Source: Pyropia haitanensis (taxonomy: Eukaryota; Rhodophyta; Bangiophyceae; Bangiales; Bangiaceae). Taken from it: 64,000 bases of DNA. Every line of letters starts with the position of its first letter. The stretch's first letter is position 1. Below, one piece after another: positions 44,294 through 54,592 of this stretch. Where the stretch lies: the NCBI GenBank assembly GCA_008729055.1, contig SDUX01000005.1, positions 980,801-1,044,800 on the forward strand. The letters run 5' to 3'. A model generated the notes under the pieces. That model saw only the letters and a list, made by a program, of their open reading frames with translations, was not told the DNA's origin and made no database searches. The position numbers were made by a program, and so were the translations under genes.

Positions 44294-44836
44294 TTATACA
44301 TTCCCGCCGGGCGCCAACCCCGCCACACTGCACAGCGGCGCGGCCTCGTCGGCAACAAAACAAGAGGGCGCAAGACAACCGCCCCGCGCCCGGCACGCCG
44401 CCCCCCCTCCGCCTCTCCCCATCAAACGCGTCCTCTCCCCCTCCCCATCCCGCCGCCAGCCCGCCCCCCCCCCCGACGCCGCCACCGCCGCCAACACCGC
44501 CAGCACCACCACCGCCGCCGCCGGCGCCGCCCGCGCGGCCCGCGGCGTCGGCCTTCCCCCCCCCCCCCCCCCCGCCTTGGCGGGCTTGAACATGGGCGCC
44601 GACGCGAGCACGTCCGGCACAATCACAAAGCGGATCTTGGAGCCGCGGATAAACACGTGCGACAGCGCCGTGACGCGGCCGTCCCGCCGCGTCAGCGACA
44701 CGTCCTTGAGCTGCACGTTCATGCAGTCCTCGGCGGCGATGAGGCGGCCGCGGTACGTGTCGCCAGACCGGGTCTCGACTGTCACCGTGTGGGGGAGCGC
44801 CTCGTGCAGCAGCATGATTGGGATGCCGATAGACAT
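44294..44836 (-). CDS. SmD3: Small nuclear ribonucleoprotein SmD3
   Basis: SmD3 is one of seven Sm proteins that form the ring on spliceosomal snRNAs in the nucleus. From ATG 44836 the protein starts MSIGIPIMLLHEALPHTVTV and contains GDTYRGRLIAAEDCMNVQL (Sm1) and HVFIRGSKIRFVIVPDVL (Sm2), the order and wording specific to SmD3. The open frame continues upstream to a TTG but that part is low-complexity. After APMFKPAKA there is an 18-G run (44556-44573 on the plus strand as C). In the frame as written, the tail is 180 residues in total and Ala/Val/Gly-rich with no RG repeats. If the run had 17 G, the frame would end at 44422 with GGGMGRGRGRV, giving 137 residues and the RG-rich tail typical of SmD3 (human about 126). 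I think the shorter product is correct. Confidence 0.9.
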   Translation of the reverse strand: MSIGIPIMLLHEALPHTVTVETRSGDTYRGRLIAAEDCMNVQLKDVSLTRRDGRVTALSHVFIRGSKIRFVIVPDVLASAPMFKPAKAGGGGGGRPTPRAARAAPAAAVVVLAVLAAVAASGGGAGWRRDGEGERTRLMGRGGGGAACRARGGCLAPSCFVADEAAPLCSVAGLAPGGNV

Positions 44837-46779
44837 GGCTGGGTGGGGTGGAGGGGGGGGGGGGCGGGGGGGGCGGAGGGAGGGGGGGAGGTGAGGGGGG
44901 CAGGCAAGCACCCGCGCACGGCGCCTCCGCGCTGTGAGCGTCACGCGGCGTCAACGGGCGTCGGTGGCGTCTCAGCGCCCGTGCTGGGGCGGAAGCGGGG
45001 GCAGCCTCCTATGGCGGACAGATGCCTGGACACGGAGGGGAAGAGCACCGAAACAGGCGGTCGACGAACGGCGGCACGTTGGTGGGCACGCCAAGAGACT
45101 ACACACGCCCGGCGGGCGCCCGGCGGGCCGAGGAGGATCAGCCAAAATTGATCCGCCAGCGGGGTGGATGGATGGCCAACACAGAACGGGCGCCGTGACG
45201 GTCGGACCACACCGCGGCGACGCGTCCGCGTGCCCGGCACGAGAGCACCCCGTCTGCTGGCGCAGGCACCCGCCCGCCAGCCGCCCGTCCCAACCGCCCC
45301 CGCGTCGCCGCCCCGCCGCGCCCATGCCGCTCCCCCGCCACGCCGTGGCCGAGCGTCGACCGCCATGCCGGCCGTTTGGCACGCCTCGCTCGTTGTTCGG
45401 CAGCCACCGCGCCGCCCGCTCCCCGCCTCCCGCCCGCCGCAGCCGCGCTGGCCGACGCCGTCCACCTTCCCACCGCGGCGGCGGGTGAGTGCCGCCACGA
45501 CCATGGGGACGCCCGCCGCCCAGCCGCGCCCGGCTGTCGGCCACCGCTGACCGCCGCCGCCGCCGCGTCCGCGGCGCCGCCACGCCGGCGTCTGCGCGGG
45601 CCACCAGCCGGCCGCCGGCGCCGCGTCTGCCCTCGCAGTCCGCTCGGCCGCCGCGGGCGTCACTGGCCGAGCGGCCCGCGCGTGACGCTGCGCAGCCGCC
45701 ACCCGCCCGGCCGCGGCGGTCACCCGGCGCGCGCGGGCGACGGTCTGGCGGCCGCCGGGCGGCCGCGGCCGCGGCGCCGCGCCCAGTCGACGCGCGCGCG
45801 CGCGCACGCACCGAAGCCCCTCGGTGCCCGTCTGCGCCGCGGCCGACGGCGGTGGCGCTGCGCCGCTGCTCACCACCGCCGACGCGCTGCGGTGGCCACG
45901 GTGCGGCAGGCGCGACCGAGGCAGGTCACGGGCGGACATTCCACGGCCGCCGCCGCCGACGGCGGCCAATGATGCCCCCGCCGCCGTCGCGATGGCGTGC
46001 AGCGCAGTGTCGGCGGTGGCGACCGCGGGCGCGTCGCCGGGGGAGGGGGTGGCGGCATTGGTAGCCGGCTGACGGCCGCTGACAGCAGTGGCGGCGGCAA
46101 TCTGAGGGGGAAGAGGGGGTGGCAGCGGGCTGTGGGGGCTGCTAGTGGGCAACCCGAGGCTGCACGCGACGCCTGTGGGTGACAAGGAGAGCGGCGGGGT
46201 AGGAGGGCGGCCGGCGGCGGCGCTGGCAGATGTTTCGGCCTCTGCGGAGTCGGCGGCGGTCGCCACGTGTGAAGAGGACGCAACACTGCCAATGGCCGAG
46301 TGGGTTGAAGGACGGGTGGGCGACTGGGGATGTGCTGGGAGTGGAGGGAGCGGGCGTGGGGGGGATGGGCAGCGTCTATGGGGAAGGGGGCTGGAACGGG
46401 GGCCGGACGGAGCTGCCACGGAGAGGCACAAGGGGCCACGCAATGCACGTACTGTTGTCCGCGCAACAGTCCGCGCACCTGTCACGGAGAGAGTCAACTG
46501 ACGAGCTCTGTCGACTGTGCGCCATCGTCGGCCGCAAAGTAGTATACATAAAGGATGTGTTCAAGCTTCTACACGGCGGGGGAGGACGTGGGCAGCCGTC
46601 CCCGCGGGCGCGTCCGCTGTCGGGAAAAAAGCTGGCCACGCTGGCTCACCTGTACAGTATGTGTCATCAGCGGCTGCGGCGGAGATGCCAGCAGGCTGCC
46701 CCGCCTTGCAGTCGTACCCAGCGCCGTGCCTCTCTTCTTGCCGCACGTCCAACTCGGACTGGATGGTCGCCAGCGCCCC
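44837..46779. other. GC-rich region between SmD3 and the transporter
   Basis: A 518-codon minus frame (46497-44941) starts only at TTG and is Ala/Arg/Pro/Gly-rich. Plus frames overlap it. The promoter of SmD3 must lie in the first few hundred bases above 44,836, where a G-rich tract (44,847-44,895) sits. An AT-rich AGTATACATAAAGG is near 46,541. Confidence 0.4.
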
Positions 46780-48381
46780 TCACTTCAGGTGCGGATGCGA
46801 CAGCGCCTTGGCCGCAATGACCATTGCCACGAGCGTCAGGCCGCCCATCACGTACAGCGGTACGCCTGGCTTGCCCCGCTCGTTAAAGTAGCCAAACAGC
46901 CCAGTAGCCACCAGCGGTGCCGCCGGCCGCACAATCGTGGCAAGCGCGGCAAGCCCTCCCTGCAGCGCACCCTGCTCGTCGGGCCCGACTTGCCGCGCGA
47001 CGAGGCCCTTGAGCGCCGGCCCAGACGCGTAGCCGACTGTCGCCACCGCCAGGCCAACGTACATGGAGTACCCCTCGCGGGCGAGGCCATACATAATGAG
47101 GTGCGCCGCCTCAAAGAGAAAGCCCGCCAAGATGAGCGGCCGCTCCCCTAGCAGCGCCACCAGCGGCCGAGCGAGCACGCCCTGGGACATGATCATGCTC
47201 ACGCCCACCGCCGAGATGAACCGGCCCGTCTCGGGGGAGCCCCAGCCAAAGCGCACGTTTGTGTAGAAGAAGAGGATCGAGCCGAGGCCGCCCGCGGCCA
47301 CCCCCGACGCCGCGACCGTGGCGCCCAGCCAGCGCAACACGTCCGACTGGAAGAGTACCCGCAAGCGGGGGAGGGGGTTGATGGACGTGGCCCAGCCGCC
47401 GTCCCCACTTGACGCCGACGGACTACCGGCAAGGCGCACCCCCGACGGCGCCGTCTCGGGCAGCGCCCACCACACAAACAGCGCATTGACAAAGATCAAG
47501 CCCATGGCCGCGTGCAGCGGCGCCGTCGGGTACGAGGCGGCGGCGATGGCGCCGCCGACGGCGGGACCCACCGCAAACGCCGCCCCGTACGCGGCGCCCA
47601 GCGCACCATACGCCGTTGCCTCCTCGCCCGTGCCAACAGCCAGGTCCGCCGTCACGGTGCTGAGCGTCATAAAAAACACGCCCGTCGACGCGCCGACGAG
47701 CGTCGCGACCACGTACACCCGCCACTGGTCGGAAAACGCGGCGATGAGGCCAAAGTCCACAATCAGCCCCGTCTGCGCCAGCAGCAGCACCCCCCGGCGA
47801 CCATACAGGTCCGACGCGTGGCCCAGAAGCGGATTGCTGACCACCTCCACGAGCGCGTCCAGGCTGGACAGGGCCCCCGTCACGGCGGCCGCCGTCGACG
47901 CCGACCCGCCGACCGCGTCAAGGAGCAGCTTGGGGCGGACGGGGACGACCATGGCCAGCGCCAGCGCCTGCAGCACCGCCACCACCAGCGCAAACCGAAA
48001 GGTGCGCCAGTCCATCACCCGCGGCGCGACGGGCCCATCAAAGCCGCCCGCCGCCACGCCGCCGCTGGCGCCACCATGCCGACCCCCTCCGTTGGCGCAT
48101 GACCCGCGATCGCGGCCCAGCTCCACCACCACTCCATCCCAGCCGACACTGGGCTTGCTATTGCACCCGCCTCCAGCCTTGCTCAGTGGCGGTCCTGGCG
48201 GTGGCGGCACCGCCTCCGGCGGACCCCCCTCCAGCAATGGGTCTGTCGCCACGGCCGCGGCCGCCCTCAAACTCAACAAGGTGGGCGCCGGCGGCGCCGC
48301 CGACGCCGACGCCGACCTGGCCGCTGACAACAGCGGCGTTGATGGCGACGGCACCGCCCGCTCCGTGTGACTGCCCCCCAT
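46780..48381 (-). CDS. Major facilitator superfamily (MFS) transporter, drug/H+ antiporter-like
   Basis: From ATG 48381 the protein has 533 residues. MFS carriers move small solutes across membranes by proton coupling or facilitated diffusion. The membrane domain begins at MDWRTFRFALVVAVLQALAL (residue 123) and contains about 12 hydrophobic segments with a central loop near ETAPSGVRLAG. The MFS motif A, GHASDLYGRRG, is at 187-197 after the second segment. The closest resemblance by layout is the TetA-like drug:H+ antiporter group; the substrate cannot be told. Residues 1-122 are a Ser/Ala/Pro/Gly-rich extension without acidic clusters early on. It may be a targeting leader, or translation may start at M123, which has a purine at -3. 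The frame upstream of 48381 has only a TTG. No intron is seen. Confidence 0.9.
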   Translation of the reverse strand: MGGSHTERAVPSPSTPLLSAARSASASAAPPAPTLLSLRAAAAVATDPLLEGGPPEAVPPPPGPPLSKAGGGCNSKPSVGWDGVVVELGRDRGSCANGGGRHGGASGGVAAGGFDGPVAPRVMDWRTFRFALVVAVLQALALAMVVPVRPKLLLDAVGGSASTAAAVTGALSSLDALVEVVSNPLLGHASDLYGRRGVLLLAQTGLIVDFGLIAAFSDQWRVYVVATLVGASTGVFFMTLSTVTADLAVGTGEEATAYGALGAAYGAAFAVGPAVGGAIAAASYPTAPLHAAMGLIFVNALFVWWALPETAPSGVRLAGSPSASSGDGGWATSINPLPRLRVLFQSDVLRWLGATVAASGVAAGGLGSILFFYTNVRFGWGSPETGRFISAVGVSMIMSQGVLARPLVALLGERPLILAGFLFEAAHLIMYGLAREGYSMYVGLAVATVGYASGPALKGLVARQVGPDEQGALQGGLAALATIVRPAAPLVATGLFGYFNERGKPGVPLYVMGGLTLVAMVIAAKALSHPHLK

Positions 48382-49191
48382 GGAAAGACCCACGCCGGCG
48401 GCGGCCCGCCCGCGTGCGCCGTGACCCGTCCCACACCGCCAGGCCGCGCCGCTCGCGGGACCCGCGCCAGGCGGCGGCAACCCGGTACGCCCTCACGTGC
48501 GCGCACCGCCGCGTGCGCCCGTCAGGGGGCGACCAGTGGAGATGGCAGCGCCCGCCAACATGACCCGCAAGACCAACAGCAGACGCGGCGGCGCGGATGC
48601 GCCGCGCGGTCTGGCGCGCAGGCAGCGGCGGGTGGACATGCGGTCGGGCGGTCGTGGTGGCATGGCGTCCACGATCCCTCGGCGCTGGCGGCAGCCTGGT
48701 GCACCCCGCGTCGAGGCTGCACGGCGGCGTGAGCGCCATTGCCGGTGCCGCCGGTGTGCCGTGTCCCATCGCGCCAGGCTCGTCCCTCCCTCCACCGCCA
48801 CGACAGCCGGCAAAACACTCCCCTCTCCGATTGGCCAGCGCGGATCATGCCGAGCTTCACACGAAGATCATTGCGAGCAGAGGCTGCTGCAAAGAAGAAG
48901 CACTTACGCTAGTAACTGCTCACGGAACCAACCAATGCACGATCGACAACACAAAGTGTACTGCAAGAATTGTCACGCCAAGATCATCAATATTGAGGCA
49001 TGGACGCGAAAACGTACGCTCAGCAACCTGACGACGGCCGCCACCACTGTTCATGGGTTGGGGGTTTTCAATCGGTAAAGCCAATGGCCACCCCGGATAA
49101 TGCAGACATAGTGCACTACCTGACCAAGCTGGAGGGAAGACTGGTGTGCCAAAACCGCAGACTGTCGTTTAGTACGGGTGACTACCACAAA
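48382..49191. other. Spacer without a gene
   Basis: GC-rich near the transporter start, then a lower-GC stretch 48,840-49,190 with only short frames. No RNA gene or terminal inverted repeat matching the adjacent transposase was found by eye. Confidence 0.4.
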
Positions 49192-50837
49192 CTATAGTAG
49201 AAGCGACAACAGCAAGCAGTGGGAAGAACCACAAACAAGTCGACGAAGGGACGCCCGTGGAAGGGCCCAACTAAAAGGGGGCGGGGAGGACAGGGGCGCG
49301 GGGCAAGCCGACGGACGCTGCCGAGCACCTGGTACTCGGGGTGCCGCCCGCGCGGCCGCCCCTGTAGGCGCCGGCCCCCGACGCCCACGCCACCCGCCGC
49401 ACTCGAGGAACCTCGCCGGGTGAAACGGCCCGCCGCCGGACCCACACGCAGGGATCCGCCGCGTCCGTGCAGCCGCCGCCAAGCGACAGCTGCCCGAGCC
49501 GCGGCAGCTGCCTGAGCCGCGAGAGGGGGTGGTCCGGAGGCCAGGGCAGCGGCGGAAGCGCGACTGGGGAGGGGAGGAGAGGCAGACGGTATCGAAACCG
49601 CCAGCGGCCGCAGCCGCCTGGTTGGCGCCGTGTACTGACGGCCCAGCTGGTCGTCCGCCCGGATGCTCCGCCGACCGCTTTCGGTACCACGGGTACAGCC
49701 CCACAGACTTGAACGAGGCCTGAATCGTCTGACGGTTGAAGACAATGCGGTCTGCGTCGTAGGACGCCTCTAGAAGGCAGTCCCTTGCCGACTCGTTGTT
49801 GACCATGGCGTCCAGGACCTTCTCTTCAGACAGCACCGGTACGACCTTCTTCAGGCGCGCAAAGCACTTGTCATCCAAGACCTGCAGGAAGTGAGACGTG
49901 TTGGCAACCAGCCACCAGCAGAGCACGTTGTGCCTTGCAGCCGTACGAACCACCTTCACCTGCCGGTGCGCCCCCAGCTGGTCCCCAATGAGAAGGCAGT
50001 CCTGGTTCTGGTGGCGCACCTTCCTTTCCTGACAAATGTAGTCCATAACGGCGGCAAAAGTGGCAGCATCCACGAAGCCAGTGTCGGTCCACCCATACAG
50101 AACAGGCCACGAGCCACGGGTACGCGTCTGGCAGCGCGATAGGGTCAAGCGGGCGGTGGTTGTGCTGGCGTCCCGGAAGCGACCACGAAACACGTACACA
50201 CTGAGAAATGGAGCACCATCACCAGCCACAAACGTGAGAATGGACGCCACCGTGGACCCCCGCGTGCTCACAGCGTTGTTTCGCGCCCTGTCCGCAGCTT
50301 GGATGCGCTTCACAGCCAAGCGCCCCCCCCCCCCACCAAGCGGCACTCGTCATAATTGATCACCGCCCAGGGGGGTAGCTTGCGCTCTTTGATGAAGTTG
50401 CCAAGCTGGTCTGCGCACTCAACCACCTCCTCGTACACCGAGGAGCTGGTACGTTTGTCAGACAGGGCTTTACAGGTCTGGGTTCATAGTTCGGTACGGT
50501 GAGGCTTGGTCCAATCTTTCGCCCTCGTCATCCCAACGCATTTGCCCCACAACTGGTCCACCAGAGTCGCCAGCCTGGCGCGAGAGAGGGGGAAGTTGGT
50601 GTACCTAAACGCCTGGGCCGCGTAGACCAAGGCCTGGTTCTCGGTGGCTGTCAGGATGCAGTTGCCGTGGTGCGTGCCGGCACCCTCCCGAGCCTGGTGG
50701 TAGGCCGATCGCAGTGCCCCGGCCGTGACACCCTCAGACGCGGCGACGGCCTCCAGGGCGTCAAGGACACGTTCACCGTTGCGGACACGCTCCTGAACAA
50801 GGGGCACCGCCTCCTCCGTGGACATCTGACCCGGCAT
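49192..50837 (-). pseudogene. pogo/Tc1-mariner-type transposase (CENP-B HTH + DDE_1), two lesions
   Basis: The N-terminal part (50837-50484) has a Psq/HTH-like ALEAVAASEGVTAGALRSAY and a CENP-B/Tc5 HTH pattern ENQALVYAAQAFRYTNFPLS. A TGA at 50484-50486 interrupts it; the same frame continues CKALSDKRTSSSVYEEVVEC to WAVINYDECR, the first catalytic Asp. A 12-G run (C at 50323-50334) then shifts the frame by one. The second part reads LAVKRIQAADRARNN, ILTFVAGDGAPFLSVYVF, CLLIGDQLGAH (second Asp), NTSHFLQVLDDKCF (third Asp) and FKSVGLYPW, the standard DDE_1 order. The last 150 residues are low-complexity. The reaction would be cut-and-paste transposition, but with a nonsense codon and a frameshift this copy looks dead, unless the G run is mis-assembled. 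I saw no terminal inverted repeats. Confidence 0.85.
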
Positions 50838-50893
50838 CGCGAAGAAGACAGGTCGGTTGTCGTAGGGGTAGAGGGATGGTTACGTCGGAAGGA

Positions 50894-50966
50894 TGAGAAT
50901 TTATCACCGGATTTGAGAATTTATCACCGTCTCTCAATGCGCCCTACAGAGGGTATACGGTATACC
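50894..50966. repeat. 20-bp direct repeat and palindrome upstream of the transposase
   Basis: TGAGAATTTATCACCG occurs at 50894-50909 and again at 50914-50929. It is followed by the near-perfect palindrome GGTATACGGTATACC at 50952-50966. The position just outside the transposase start fits sub-terminal repeats or a promoter of the element, but I found no matching copy on the other side. Confidence 0.7.
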
Positions 50967-52050
50967 TGCATAGAGGACCCGCAATGGGCGATTTCTCTCG
51001 CGACGTATACATGGCCGGAGAAGCTCTCTGGGGTACTCCTAGAGAATATGACCTCGCGTCGCGCTGGTGGGACTGGGCGGCACGCGTTCCCATAATTGCC
51101 GCCGTGCGCGATAAAAGAAAATTGACCTGTGCAGCGGCAGGCAGCAGGCTGCCTGGGTGCCGCCGCTGCTTCCCGTCAGATAGCCACCGCGCTCTCCCGC
51201 GCCCCTAGATCGACGAGCGGATCGCGGCCACGCCACCGGGCGGCGGGCGGCGCTACGGCACCGGTCGCAGCAGCTCTTCAGCGCTTCACGTGGTTTCATG
51301 CACGATGGGGCCCTACCCCGCGGGCAGCATGCACCAAGGACGTCGCCGGCACTGCTTGTGTTTCGTCGTTCTTTTTCCTGCGTCCGGTAGCGACGGCGGC
51401 GCATCGACGGTCATCTACGGGTACGAGAGCCATGACGACCTCTGCTCTTCCGCCGCGTGACGTCCACGGCGCTGTCCCTCCACCGCGTTTAGGAGATGAC
51501 CTTTGTGCTCCATCGAGTACGTACTAAGATTCTCTGGCACGCTGCATCCGCCCCGATCCACTCCGCCATCGTCTGCTCCCCCTGCTCTCTCGCCCGCTTC
51601 CCCCTCCGCCCCATGACAGTGCTCCTGTCACACCTTTCCGCCCGCCGCGTCTCCCGGCGAGCCCTACGTAGGACCTGGATCTTCTCCTCGCCTGAAGGGC
51701 GGCGGCCGCTGACGCTGGAACTACAAGCGTGGCCGCCGTCGCAGGCTTCTCTGTCGATGGTGCTGTGTACCCCGTCGGCTTCCTCAATCCAGCTCCATCT
51801 ACCGTTGGCGCTGGTTCAAACTCCCTCTCGTGCTCCCCTGGTGCTGGCGGAGGCGGTTGTTGGTGCCATTCTGCCGCAACGGCGCCATTGGCGGTCGGTG
51901 CCGGCGCTGGCGCGGGATCCCGTGCCCCTGCGGCCACCGCGGCCGCCCCATCGCTCGTCTCTTTAGTGGGTACGACTGTCCAATCCGGACTTTTTCACGC
52001 GTCGGCCGTCGCCGCGGGCGTTGCTACGTCCATTGCTTCTTCCGGATTTG
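50967..52050. other. Spacer; weak plus-strand coding signal in the second half
   Basis: From 51,729 a plus frame starts with ATG (MAAVAGFSVDGAVYPVGF) and stays open to 52,076 with Ala/Ser/Gly-rich sequence. It overlaps the start of the zinc-finger-like frame below and could be its 5' part in another frame. The overlapping minus frame (51937-51524) is equally plausible, so I make no call. Confidence 0.3.
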
Positions 52051-52581
52051 ATGGATCCTCCGCTGACTGCGGCTGACCCGCTGCGGCCGCGCACACCACC
52101 TAAGTGCCTGCAGACCCTCCCTCTGTCGCGGGCACGAGTATGTCGGAGGGTGGTCAGGGCAACCGGCGTGGACGAGGACGCGTTGGTGGCTGCGGCCGTG
52201 GCGGCGGCGGTGGCCATCTGTGGCGCGCCCGCCGCGGTCGCCCGCACGGTGCCCGACGCCGGGGCCGTGGCGCGGCACCAAGAGGCCATCAGGAAGGAGG
52301 CCGAGCGCTGTACGCTCTGCGCCAGGCGCTACAAGAGCCGAGCCGCGCGGCTGTCGCACGGGCGCGTGGGTCACGGACTATCTTTCAGGATCGGATTCGA
52401 TAACAAGGTACAACTGGCTTTGGAGTCGGCCGGGTGGCGGCCCATGACAACGTGGACCGGCCACCCCAAAGCTGGGATTTACCGAGCCCAATGGTCGTTT
52501 CACCAGCTTGGGGGGGCTTTGCATGCTGCTCTTGTATTGGCTATTCGAAGAAGTCGGTCTATTGTGGAGGTGGACGTATGA
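52051..52581 (+). CDS. Hypothetical protein with a possible C2H2 zinc finger
   Basis: From ATG 52051 the frame has 176 codons. I do not recognise a family. Residues near 92-110 read CTLCARRYKSRAARLSHGRV followed by GH, which gives C-x2-C...H-x4-H, a spacing close to a C2H2 finger. Before it lies a charged helix (RHQEAIRKEAER). The C-terminal end has Trp/His-rich sequence (GWRPMTTWTGHPKAGIYRAQ) and ends in a hydrophobic stretch. The composition is more balanced than the surrounding noise. No neighbours suggest a role. Confidence 0.35.
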   Translation: MDPPLTAADPLRPRTPPKCLQTLPLSRARVCRRVVRATGVDEDALVAAAVAAAVAICGAPAAVARTVPDAGAVARHQEAIRKEAERCTLCARRYKSRAARLSHGRVGHGLSFRIGFDNKVQLALESAGWRPMTTWTGHPKAGIYRAQWSFHQLGGALHAALVLAIRRSRSIVEVDV

Positions 52582-53171
52582 GCTCGCCGTGAACATGTAC
52601 GTGAGCCTGAGATCTCCAAGGAGGAGGCCATGCGAGCCTGATTTGGGAATTGCTCCCCACCCCCCACCCGCGCCCGTCCACCGCCGCCAAAGCCGCCGCG
52701 TCGGTGACGCCCATGGCGAGCGCGGAGCGCTTCAAACCGGGCCTGGCGGCGGTTGCAACCCGCCGGCGCAGTAGCCAACCGCCGCACCCCATCCGCCCCC
52801 GCCCCCCCTGTCCCCGCCCCCCTCTGCTTGAGCGCCCGCGTAAATCACTGGCCAGCTGCGTGGTGGGAGACGCTCGAGTTCCATCCACCCACCAAGCTGT
52901 GCCATACCAGGTGTGGCACCGCCACACGGTGTGATGATGCCTAAAGCAAACATACTCTGCGTGGCGGGAAACTTGTGCAGCAGAAAACTAGAGTAGTACT
53001 CTCCTTCAATACAGCGTGATTACTGCAGCCCGCTGGCCAATCAGTCCTTCGCAGACGGCGGCACTACCCCGTCTTCCCTGCGCAGTGGTGCTTCAAGGGA
53101 GGTTCACGAGAAGCTTGTTTTGAACTGCTTATCGACTCTCAGGCGAGTCCACAGCCGGTTTCTCGGTAGCT
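52582..53171. other. Spacer without a gene
   Basis: Only short frames are seen. The last 200 bases are lower in GC and may carry the promoter of the plus-strand frame at 53172. Confidence 0.35.
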
Positions 53172-53612
53172 ATGGAACGCTTTTTTTCGCCGATTGTGTG
53201 GACCCGCAAAGGACCGTATGCAAAACTTCGCGAAGCGTTCGCGGGCACGGCGGTTCTGACGTTTGGTGAACGCCGGCGAGTCGCGGAGTACACAGAGGAG
53301 GTCAAGCAACGCTTGGAGGACGTCTACGGCATCGTGGTCGACTGCGTCATTCCCGCAGCAGGCCGTCGACACGCCGACTTCGTGGATCGAAGTCCGGAGC
53401 CGCGGGGGGTGGAGCCAGACCAAGTGGCGGTGGCGCTAGGTGTCGACGAGGTGCGCCCTGGCCAGGACAGTCCATTCGCTCCGGAAAACCGCCCACGCCG
53501 TGGACGACCCTCGGCCGAACTCCATCACGCCATACGCTTGCACGGGCGGCATCTCAACGAGCGCCCCGTACGCCAACTCGACGGTGTGCCACCAGGGGGC
53601 GTTGAAACGTAG
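53172..53612 (+). CDS. Hypothetical protein, probably frameshifted
   Basis: From ATG 53172 (purine at -3) the frame has 146 codons. The first 75 residues look like a real protein: MERFFSPIVWTRKGPYAKLR, then ERRRVAEYTEEVKQRLEDVY and GIVVDCVIPAAG. After about base 53,390 the composition turns Arg/Pro/Gly-rich. The +1 frame then looks better (WSQTKWRWR, later ITPYACTGGISTSAPYANST), continuing to 53841 with one stop near 53,440. This suggests a one-base shift around 53,390-53,400. I do not recognise the family; a transposon fragment is possible. Confidence 0.35.
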   Translation: MERFFSPIVWTRKGPYAKLREAFAGTAVLTFGERRRVAEYTEEVKQRLEDVYGIVVDCVIPAAGRRHADFVDRSPEPRGVEPDQVAVALGVDEVRPGQDSPFAPENRPRRGRPSAELHHAIRLHGRHLNERPVRQLDGVPPGGVET

Positions 53613-54357
53613 AGGCTACCGCGGAGGGACTGCGGGCACGACGGGTATTCGCCCTGGTGTCAGTCCACGAGGTGGGGGTTACACCCGTTCCGCAGGTGCC
53701 GGCCGAGGACGAGGAGCGACGCAGTCGGAGACGCCCGCGGGAGACCCAGCCGCCCGAGGTAGGGAGGGCGAGGCACGAGGTACTCTTCGTCGGGTGTTGC
53801 ATATCCACGAATTACATCGAATTCGGGTCTTTTTAGACTAGTAGCCCCCTTGACTGCTGGCTCCGTATGCGTTGTATCGAGACCGCTTGTGGTTCGCCTT
53901 TTGGGGGGCTACTTTTTTGTATTGTTTATCTGTCCTTGTATTGGAAGAATCTCTATGTTGTTTGCCACGCTCGGAGCGATCGCCCGCTTGGGCTCCGCTC
54001 GATCAATTGTAAGGATATGCCCGTTAAATCCCCAAAACTGGAGCCTAGGGGATAAGGACTGGGGCCTCTCCTTCCCTGTCCTTCTCAGCCAACTCCTTCC
54101 AAGACGCATCAACTCCAAGGTAATCTGGGGCATGCCGCGGTGTCCGTCCGATAATCTACTATAAACGGACGGTCAGCACGGGAGCCGCGGATTGGCTAAC
54201 CGTCACTACCCTGACTCATCTGCCGACGGGTACAGTCTCCAACGGATCAACGGACTAACGGACCAAAAGACGAGCCGCATCTCTGACGCGTCAGCAAGCC
54301 GGAACGATCTCCCCGTGGACCAATGGGAGCGACAAGACTTGCTAACCCACGGGAGAT
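53613..54357. other. Lower-GC spacer
   Basis: This stretch is clearly less GC-rich than most of the window. Frames are short. It merges into the hairpin-rich TATA region. Confidence 0.35.
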
Positions 54358-54451
54358 ATTCGACCCGAAGACTGGCGTCTGCTTACACGCCTCTGAGGCT
54401 TTTCGGGTCGAATGGCGCGTGAGGCCAGCCGCGCGGCGCTACGAGCGCCGC
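54358..54451. repeat. Two inverted repeats (12-bp and 7-bp stems)
   Basis: ATTCGACCCGAA (54358-54369) and TTCGGGTCGAAT (54402-54413) form a perfect 12-bp stem with a 32-base loop that itself contains GGCGT...ACGCC. Twenty bases on, GCGGCGC-TACGA-GCGCCGC (54433-54451) is a perfect 7-bp stem with a 5-base loop. Confidence 0.9.
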
Positions 54452-54592
54452 ACACCGTCCCCCCCCCGTTTGGGGCTTTCTGGTGGGGCGCCTTGGGGCG
54501 CACACGCCCACCCTTGCTTTGTTCTGAGAGCCCATGCTTTGTTTTGAGAGATTTGGTGCCGTCCACCGGCACGACGGGCAATCGCACGCTTT

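Noticed and set aside
44941..46497. 518-codon minus-strand ORF upstream of SmD3
   Set aside because: It begins at TTG, has no ATG for about 190 codons and no domain; overlapping frames are also open.
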